A DNA stretch of 64,000 nt from contig OY756970.1 of assembly GCA_963580455.1 (NCBI GenBank), positions 15,252,001 through 15,316,000 of the forward strand. The letters are read 5' to 3'. This DNA comes from Euonymus europaeus. Lineage: Eukaryota; Streptophyta; Magnoliopsida; Celastrales; Celastraceae. Positions 57,566 to 64,000 of this stretch are shown one piece after another (within the stretch, counting starts at the first letter, position 1; each line of letters opens with the position of its first letter). The translations under genes were made by a program, and so were the position numbers. A model generated the notes under the pieces. It was not told the origin of the DNA and did no database searches. It saw only the letters and a list, made by a program, of their open reading frames with translations.

Positions 57566-58755
57566 CAAAAATTTCTCATTCTTGGCATGCTTAGTCGTAC
57601 TATTGAATTTATCATTGATTGAAGTCTTGACAGTGAATGATATGACTGCATTAGGATATTGCTTTTTGAGAAAGAATTGATAGATTTTGGCACCCTAAGT
57701 TGAAAAAGACTTGATGAATAAACATGTGATCGAGGCAAGTATTATCAGAAGAGGGACGATCCTGATTATAAAATGTGAGCATTAACAAAAAAAAAACAAA
57801 CAAAAACAAAAAAACAAAACAAAAGACGTTTTAGTAAACATGAATTGTTGAAATTAGGAATGTTTGTACATATAAAATTTGAAAATTGCACAAAAGTTGG
57901 TTTTTTTTAGTGCATGGGTTTTTATCCTTTAGTGGAGAAACAGATTGGTCTAGGGATCCGTGATTGCACGCATGTTTAGGAATAAAAAGGTCTTTGAAAA
58001 GTCGTGCATTTTTTTTAATGAGATATTCATAAAAATTGCTCATTGCATACATCATCATTGCATATCCTTTGTGTATTGTTGCAAGTTTGTTCGGAAGGTA
58101 CAATTTTGAAGGTGTCATTTTTCTCAGATTAGAATTTGAATTACATATCCTATAAAGCCTGATTAGTCGTTTCATCATTGCCTTGACAGGTGGCTCTAAA
58201 CCTCGATCAATTCTTTCAGTCTGTATTCAGGTCTTGTCACTCGTACGTGTCCATTAATTTTTGGAAAAAATAAAAAGCAAAAAGAAAAAGGAGAAGACAG
58301 ACGTGACCCTTACTTTCGGCGTCTTTTTGAAAGTTTCGGACCGTTCTTTACAATTTTTTGTCTTTTCTGGTCAAATAATTTCGTTTTCATCACGAAGTCA
58401 ACATTTCTCTATCACCTCCACCGTGCCTGATCATGATATTCTAACCACTTTCCGACAATGACGTGACCGGTCACATCTTTCATTTTCTCATGAGACGACG
58501 TTTGCCCGCCATGTGAAATTCCAATCTTTTCCATCGTCCCTTGAAAGACTCGCAGTTCACCTGTAATGGTCTGCCTGCTCTGGCCCAATCTTCTTTCTTT
58601 CTCTTCTAAAGCTGCACATCTTCGTTGTTGAATCTGTTCATTTTCTTTTTTGTGACTACTTTCACCATCACTCCATCATCATTCCTGATTTTGTTCGGAT
58701 CATCGCACAGTCATTTCCCTAACCTTTCCAGATATACCATCTTTCGACCTTTTGA
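57566..58755. other. Interior of the 12.1-kb element, no clear gene
   Basis: A-rich simple sequence at 57786-57826, otherwise unremarkable. The frames at 57831-58178 (minus) and 58261-58852 (plus) show no known domain. Confidence 0.35.
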
Positions 58756-59229
58756 ATGGACGATAATCTATCACCCCGCTCACAAACGATTGTATCGTTT
58801 GCTAAAGCGGAAATCATTCCTGAGAGACGATTTGACTTTCATATTCTTATAGATTCCAACGCCCGCTGGGCTATGAAATACCTCCAGGATCACTCCATGT
58901 CATTTCTGATTAACCCTGATCCTGAGGGTGATTTATCAGTGTATCCTCGTATAGTTCGTGGTTTCTACGAAACTTTAGAAATGTTACCATCGAGTGCGAG
59001 AACCGAATCAAAATCGGTTTATCAGGTGGAAATAATTGGTATAAAATTCCGATTCACCACGGCGGACATATGCGAATGTCTAGGGTATCCCCCTTCTTAC
59101 GAAGTGGCTACAATGATCCCGTACAATTTATTTTTTCTTCAATTTTTCAGCCAAGCCGGAGATGGCTACAGTGATCCCGTGCAATCTTATTTTTCAAAAT
59201 TTCAGCCAAGCCGGAGATGGCTACAGTGA
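58756..59229 (+). CDS. Second, truncated PF20167-related ORF of the 12.1-kb element
   Basis: 157 residues. The middle section (RWAMKYLQDHSMSFLINPD, then VYPRIVRGFYETLEM, VEIIGIKFRFTTADICECLG and YPP) follows the same spacing as the beginning of the 55158 domain (VVQLVREFY … VRGARVSF … I … LP). The C-terminal half of the domain is missing. The frame instead enters the tandem array at 59095 and ends there. Probably a decayed second domain copy; the similarity is by eye and modest. Confidence 0.45.
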   Translation: MDDNLSPRSQTIVSFAKAEIIPERRFDFHILIDSNARWAMKYLQDHSMSFLINPDPEGDLSVYPRIVRGFYETLEMLPSSARTESKSVYQVEIIGIKFRFTTADICECLGYPPSYEVATMIPYNLFFLQFFSQAGDGYSDPVQSYFSKFQPSRRWLQ

Positions 59230-59575
59230 TCCCGTGCAATTTATTTTTTCTTCAATTTTTCAGCCAAGCCGGAGATGGCTACAGTGATCCCGAGCAATCT
59301 TATTTTTCAAAATTTCAGCCAAGCCGGAGATGGCTACAGTGATCCCGAGCAATCTTATTTTTCAAAATTTCAGCCAAGCCGGAGATGGCTACAGTGATCC
59401 CGTGCAATTTATTTTTCTCCAAAATTTGCCAAGCCGGGGATGGCTACAGTGATCCCGTGCAATTTATTCTTCAAAATTTCAGCCAAGCCGGAGATGGCTA
59501 CAATGATCCCGAGCAATATTATTTTTTTAAAAAAATTTTGCCAAGCCAGAGATTGGCTACAGAGGTCCCGTATAT
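59095..59575 (+). repeat. About eight tandem copies of a ~57-bp unit near the 3' LTR
   Basis: Unit contains GCCAAGCCGGAGATGGCTAC then AGTGATCCCGTGCAATTTAT and TTTTTCAAAATTTCA variants. Outer copies are more degenerate (the last reads GCCAAGCCAGAGATTGGC). The array disrupts the C-terminal coding part of the second domain ORF and ends about 85 bp before the PPT. Confidence 0.9.
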
Positions 59576-59645
59576 TTTTACATGCTTCAATTGGTACAAA
59601 AATCGGCTTTCTACTCCTTTGCGCGTCATTTACGATGTAAAGTCA

Positions 59646-59660
59646 CGCAAAGGGGGGCAG
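59646..59660 (+). promoter_or_regulatory. Polypurine tract of the 12.1-kb element
   Basis: GCAAAGGGGGGCAGC directly precedes the right LTR (TGTAGTACC at 59662). Primes plus-strand DNA synthesis. Confidence 0.85.
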
Positions 59661-59661
59661 C

Positions 59662-62286
59662 TGTAGTACCCCATTTTTGTCCGGACACTTGTTATTTTTA
59701 ATAACATGATAATAAAAATTGAAAAAAAAGGAAAAAACAAATAAAAAAGAGCATCTCCAATCAATCCCAAATTAGCCCAATTAAGCCCAAATAACCAAAT
59801 GCCCGTTGCTTAACCCATTATCCAAAATGCACCAAAGCCCAACAATTTCGGCCCAAACCCTACATCAAAACTATCCACCTAAGCCCTAGCCCTAGCCCTA
59901 GCCCTAAAAAGACTTGATGAAAGAAAAAAGAAAAGCTTTTGGTGAATGGGAGGCGCTGGCACAAGAGGTCAAAGGTGGGGGACTAGACGGGAGAAAGTAA
60001 GAGGGAAGGTGGGAGACAGCAGGTAATGGAGAAGGTAGCGGAAAGGGAAAGGTAGTGGAAAACAGAGAGGAGAGATGAGTTTTAAAAGGGGAGAAAAGAA
60101 AGAGGAAAAGAAAAAAGAAGAGGAAGGAGAGTGGATTTGGAGGTGCTGCGCCAGTTTTCTGGACGGAACGATCGGAGAATGATCCGTGGTCCGATCGGAG
60201 TGAAATTCGGATAGTAACTTCAGAACACTTAGAGCTTTATTCTGATCGGTGCGATTGCCATTTGAAGGTGTCTATCTACCCCGGTTTCCGATAGAAAGTG
60301 ACTGCAATTTTGGGGAGGAGACACTGCACACAGGTTTTTCAATCAACGATCGGGGAACTATCCGTGGTTCGATCGGAGTGAAATTTGGACAGTAACTTCA
60401 CAGCACGTGGAGCTTTATTCTGATCGGTGCGATTGCCATTTGAAGGTTTTTCAATCAACGATCGGGGAAAGATCCGTGGTCCGATCGAAGTGAAATTTGG
60501 ACAGTAACTTCACAACACTTGGAGCTTTATTCTGGTCGGTGCGATTTCCATTTGGAGGTGTCTATTTACCCCGGTTTCCGATAGAAGGTGACTGTAATAA
60601 TAGGTTATTGTGGATTTTTGGATCTGGTTTTGCTGGTTTGCTGCTCTGTTTCTTTGTTTGCAGGCTGGACGGGAAGAGGCGGCAGGGAAGGAGCTTCTGG
60701 ACGTGTGCTGGAGGAGACGATGAACAGTAGTGGGATGTTGGGCCAGGGATGGTTGTTGGGCCGGGTTTCTGTTTGTATCATTGTGGGCCGATTTTGTTGT
60801 GTTTTTGATGGGTTCTGTTTATATATAATGGGCTGGGTTTGTGTGTTTTGGTTTGTATTCATAATTTTAAAGGTGTGTTGGGTTCTGAATTTATTGGGCC
60901 TGCTGGATTTGTTTTGGGTTTTTTTAGTAATAGGTTGGGTTGAGTTGTTATTTTCATGATATTTAAGTTCAAACAAATGTAATAATATAATAAAAATAGT
61001 AAAAGTAGTGTAGATATAGGTTATATTAATATTCATGTGTTGGATTTAATCCTCAAATTATTTTAGTCTGTACGCCAAAGAATACCCAAAAGCAGAATCA
61101 AAATCATACGGTTGATAAGGTTTGTATACCCAATCCGCCAAATTTCAAATCCGAGAATATCAAAGTATTGGTTTCTCATCCATCATTTTTCAAGCAACCG
61201 AGAATATCAAAGTATTGGTTTCTCGACGCCTTTTATTCAAATCTGAGAATATCAAAGTATTGGTTTCTCATCCATCATTTTTCGAACAAACGAGAATATC
61301 AAAGTATTGGTTTCTCAACACTTTTCTTTCGAACATCTGAGAATATCAAAGTATTGGTTTCTCAAGACATTTTTTTCAAACATTTGATTTATTTTACCAG
61401 GTTGATAAGGTTTGTATACCCAACCTGCCAAATTTCGAACATCCGAGAATATCAAAGTATTGGTTTCTCGAGACATTTCCTTCAACCATCCAGCCTTGTT
61501 TAGAGAATATCAAAGTATTGGTTTCTCGAGACATTTCCTTCAAAATCATCCAACCTTGTTTAGAGAATATCAAAGTATTGGTTTCTCGAGACATTTCCTT
61601 CAAAATCATCCAACCTTGTTTAGAGAATATCAAAGTATTGGTTTCTCGAGACATTTCTTTCAAATACTCGATTATCTTAAGAGAATATCAAAGTATTGGT
61701 TTCTCGAGAGATTTCTTTCAAACATCCAATAATGTTAGAGAATTTCAAAGTATTGATTTCTCGAAACATTTCTTTTAAAAAAACAAAGTTTAAATTCCTT
61801 GAATAGATGTTTGGGAATATCAAAGTATTGGTTTCTTTAAATATTCTATTTTTGAGAAATATAATTCATAAATAATAATAACGCAAACTTTTCAATCTTT
61901 CTCCTATTGACCCAAAATTTTAATTACATTATCACTTATAAATTATTTTAACATTTATTCAAAATTAATGGAGTTTTCTTCCACACATTTGACAATAAAT
62001 TATTTTTCGGACACATGAAATTTATTAAAACAATTTGAAATATTTATGAAACATTTTTAAGAAAAGACATAAACAATTTAAAAGGCAACCGACTAGGGAG
62101 TTGTGGGGTGCCTAACACCTTCCCCACACTCAATAGACCCCCTTACCCATTTTTTCTGGTTCGCAGGCCTAACATTTAGTGTCCAATTGCACTATAATCA
62201 ATTGGTGGCGACTCTTACATTTTCTTACATTTTTACAGACATTTTCTCAAATAGCGCCGGTACGCGTCGTGATTTCGGTTGCGACA
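59662..62286 (+). repeat. Right LTR of the 12.1-kb element (2,625 bp)
   Basis: As the left LTR, six bases longer because of one extra AGCCCT near 59890, and one substitution at 62003. It is followed by the TSD ATTTT and the resumption of the copia leader. Confidence 0.95.
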
Positions 62287-62472
62287 ATTTTTGATCAAGT
62301 ATTCGTGGTACGGTTGTGTGGAAGTACTATCTAAAAGAAGTTCTGTCTAGGAAAGTGCGGTTATTTAATTGTGCGCCATTTTAAACGGAAGGCCCCCACT
62401 CTTTCCTGGGAACTAATTTGGAGGTACTATTCACGGTACTGTTCACAAAGTACTTGATTGTGATAAAAAGCA

Positions 62473-64000
62473 ATGGCAGCGAAACATGAAATTGAGAAGT
62501 TCAATGGGAGTAATTTCTCATTGTGGAAATTGAAGATTAAGGCTATCTTGAGAAAAGATAACTGTCTGGCGGCTATTGATAATAAGCCCACTGGAGTCAC
62601 AGATGAAAAGTGGAGTGAAATGGATGGCACCGCAATTGCCAATCTTCATTTGGCATTATCTGATGGTGTACTTTCAAGTATAGAAGAAAAGAAAACTGCA
62701 AAGGAAATCTGGGATCATCTCACCAAGCTGTATGAGGCGAAATCTCTCCACAACAAGATTTTTCTGAATGGGAAACTCTACACTCTTCGTATGATTGAAT
62801 CTACTTCGGTGACAGAGCACATCAACTCATTGAATACTATGTTTTCTCAACTCACATCGTTGGGATATAAAGTAGAACCAGTTGAACGTGCGGAACTTCT
62901 ACTCCAAAGTCTACCAGACTCATATGATCAACTCATCATCAACCTCACTAACAATGTTCTCACGGAATACCTAGTCTTTGATGATATTGCCGCTGCTATT
63001 TTGGAAGAAGAAAATAGGCGCAAAAACAAGGAGGACAGGTTGGCCGGTTCACATCAAGTTGAGGCTTTAACGATGGAAAGAGGGAGACCAATGGAACGTG
63101 GCTCAAGTGGGAGCCAAAATCATGGCAGGTCCAAATCAAGGAGCAAGAAGAATTTTAAATGCTACTTTTGTGGCAAGAAAGGACACCTGAAGAAGGATTG
63201 TTGGAAGAAGAAGAATGAAGAGAAGAACTCTCAAGGAAATGTGGCAAGTACCCCAGATGATGGTGAAATTTTATATATTGAAGCAATGCCGATCACAGAA
63301 GGTGAAAGGAACTTTAGTGATACCTGGATTATTGATTCAGGTGCTACATGGCACATGACCTCATGAAGAGAATGGTTTCATCAGTATAAACCAATCTCAG
63401 GAGGATCAGTGTTCATGGGTAATGATCACATCCTGAAGATTGTCGGCATTGGAACCATCAAACTAAAAATGTATGATGGGACTGTTTACACTATCAAGGA
63501 GGTGCGACATGTGGAGGGCCTGAGAAAGAATCTATTGTCTTTGGGACAAATAGATAGTCTCGGTTACAAGATCCAAACTCAAGATGGGATAATGAAAATT
63601 ATTCGGGGCGCACTTGTGGTTATGAAGGCAGAAAAGCTGAATTCAAATTTATACAAGCTAAAGGGAGAAACTATACTTGAAGCAGAAGCATCTGTTGTAT
63701 CAAGTAGTTCAAAAGATGAACCTGCAATGAAGTGGCATCTCAAACTCGGACATATGTCTGAACGAGGATTGAGAATTCTTTCCGAGAAGAATTTACTCTC
63801 TGGTCTTACAAAAGTGTCATTACCCTTTTGTGAGCATTGTGTTACAAGTAAGCAGAATAGATTGAAATTCAGTCTATCCAGTTCCAGAAGCAAGGATATT
63901 CTAGAACTAATTCAGTCTGATGTGTGGCAAGCACCGGTGATATCTCTGGGAGGAGCAAAATACTTTGTCTCATTTATAGATGATTATTCCAGAAGATGTT
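62473..64000 (+). pseudogene. Ty1/copia gag-pol polyprotein, one in-frame stop, truncated by the window edge
   Basis: From MAAKHEIEKFNGSNFSLWKL. Gag (UBN2/DUF4219 type, with EIWDHLTKLYEAKS and ERAELLLQSLPDSYDQLI), CCHC zinc knuckle CYFCGKKGHLKKDC at about residues 235-248, aspartic protease WIIDSGATWHMTS at about 286-298, then a TGA at 63364-63366. The frame stays open afterward to 64000: EVRHVEGLRKNLLSLGQ, the GAG-pre-integrase HLKLGHMSERGLRIL with CEHC (HHCC finger), and the integrase start IQSDVW…FIDDYSR containing the first catalytic Asp. The stop replaces the residue after HMTS and can be a CGA to TGA transition. Otherwise the coding region is undamaged, so the element died recently. TNT1-94-like. 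Confidence 0.9.

Larger units (their letters stand above)
50148..62286 (+). mobile_element. 12.1-kb young LTR element, apparently non-autonomous (LARD-like, tRNA-Arg primed)
   Basis: LTRs 50148-52766 and 59662-62286, a perfect 5-bp TSD ATTTT (50143-50147 and 62287-62291), PBS and PPT all in place. The LTRs are nearly identical: I found one base substitution (52483 C, 62003 T) and one extra AGCCCT unit in the right copy. The 6.9-kb interior shows no reverse transcriptase, RNase H, integrase or protease motif in any frame I read. It carries a short gag-like ORF, a PF20167-like ORF, a fragment related to it, and at least four tandem-repeat families. The tRNA-Arg PBS points to the Tat/Ogre branch of Ty3/gypsy. 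Mobilisation would need proteins from an autonomous relative. Confidence 0.92.
49558..64000 (+). mobile_element. Ty1/copia retrotransposon, disrupted, runs off the right edge
   Basis: 5' LTR, primer-binding site and leader (49558-50147), then a 12.1-kb nested insertion (50148-62286), then leader, gag, protease and the start of integrase (62292-64000). The 3' LTR lies outside the window. Two events have silenced it: the insertion between PBS and gag, and a TGA at the gag-protease region. Confidence 0.88.

Overview
This is plant nuclear DNA from a eudicot. The evidence is spliced genes with GT-AG introns and plant-specific families (class 1 phytoglobin, P-class PPR, CASP-like, ATL RING-H2, LACS, JINGUBANG), AT-rich intergenic DNA full of microsatellites, and a large load of nested retrotransposons and MITEs. 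The species cannot be named from the sequence alone. There are no operons, CRISPR arrays or bacterial features.

Layout. 1-1.7 kb: a class 1 phytoglobin gene of four exons whose first exon has no in-frame ATG. 1.85-2.5 kb: a decayed DC1-domain gene (minus strand) split by a short 5'-truncated LINE with a 13-bp target duplication. 3.1-8.8 kb: kilobases of degenerate GGTTGAGAA minisatellite, plus-oriented on the left and inverted on the right, around one ORF resembling the PB1-like N-terminal domain of MuDR transposases. 9.4-10.9 kb: an intronless PPR gene whose stop codon lies at the junction with a 734-bp hAT-type MITE. 13.4-14.8 kb: a three-exon CASP-like gene (minus). 17.4-22.2 kb: a dead Ty3/gypsy element with a 2.34-kb solo LTR inserted in its gag. 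23.1-24.3 kb: an ATL-type RING-H2 E3 ligase. 26.2-32.5 kb: a complete 19-exon long-chain acyl-CoA synthetase, LACS2-like, whose first intron carries a TRIM-like mini LTR element and an antisense tRNA-Ile(AAT). 32.5-45 kb: gene-free DNA with tRNA-derived SINE-like units, fold-backs and MITEs. 45.0-46.4 kb: a single-exon WD40 gene of the JINGUBANG type. 46.4-49.5 kb: gene-free, with CACTA-like subterminal repeats. 49.6-64 kb: a Ty1/copia element running off the right edge. A 12.1-kb LTR element with almost identical 2.6-kb LTRs has inserted between its primer-binding site and its gag.

The host genes are unrelated single loci: oxygen/NO handling, organelle RNA processing, membrane scaffold-like protein, ubiquitin ligation, surface lipid synthesis and pollen control. 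They form no pathway. The most unusual material is (i) the young 12.1-kb LTR element, which lacks recognisable reverse transcriptase, integrase and protease but carries a PF20167-like 'plant transposon protein' ORF, a second related fragment, several tandem-repeat families and a 12-copy repeat in each LTR; (ii) the minisatellite-armed, MuDR-domain element; and (iii) the MITE that sets the end of the PPR protein. All family assignments come from reading motifs by eye; no database search was run.
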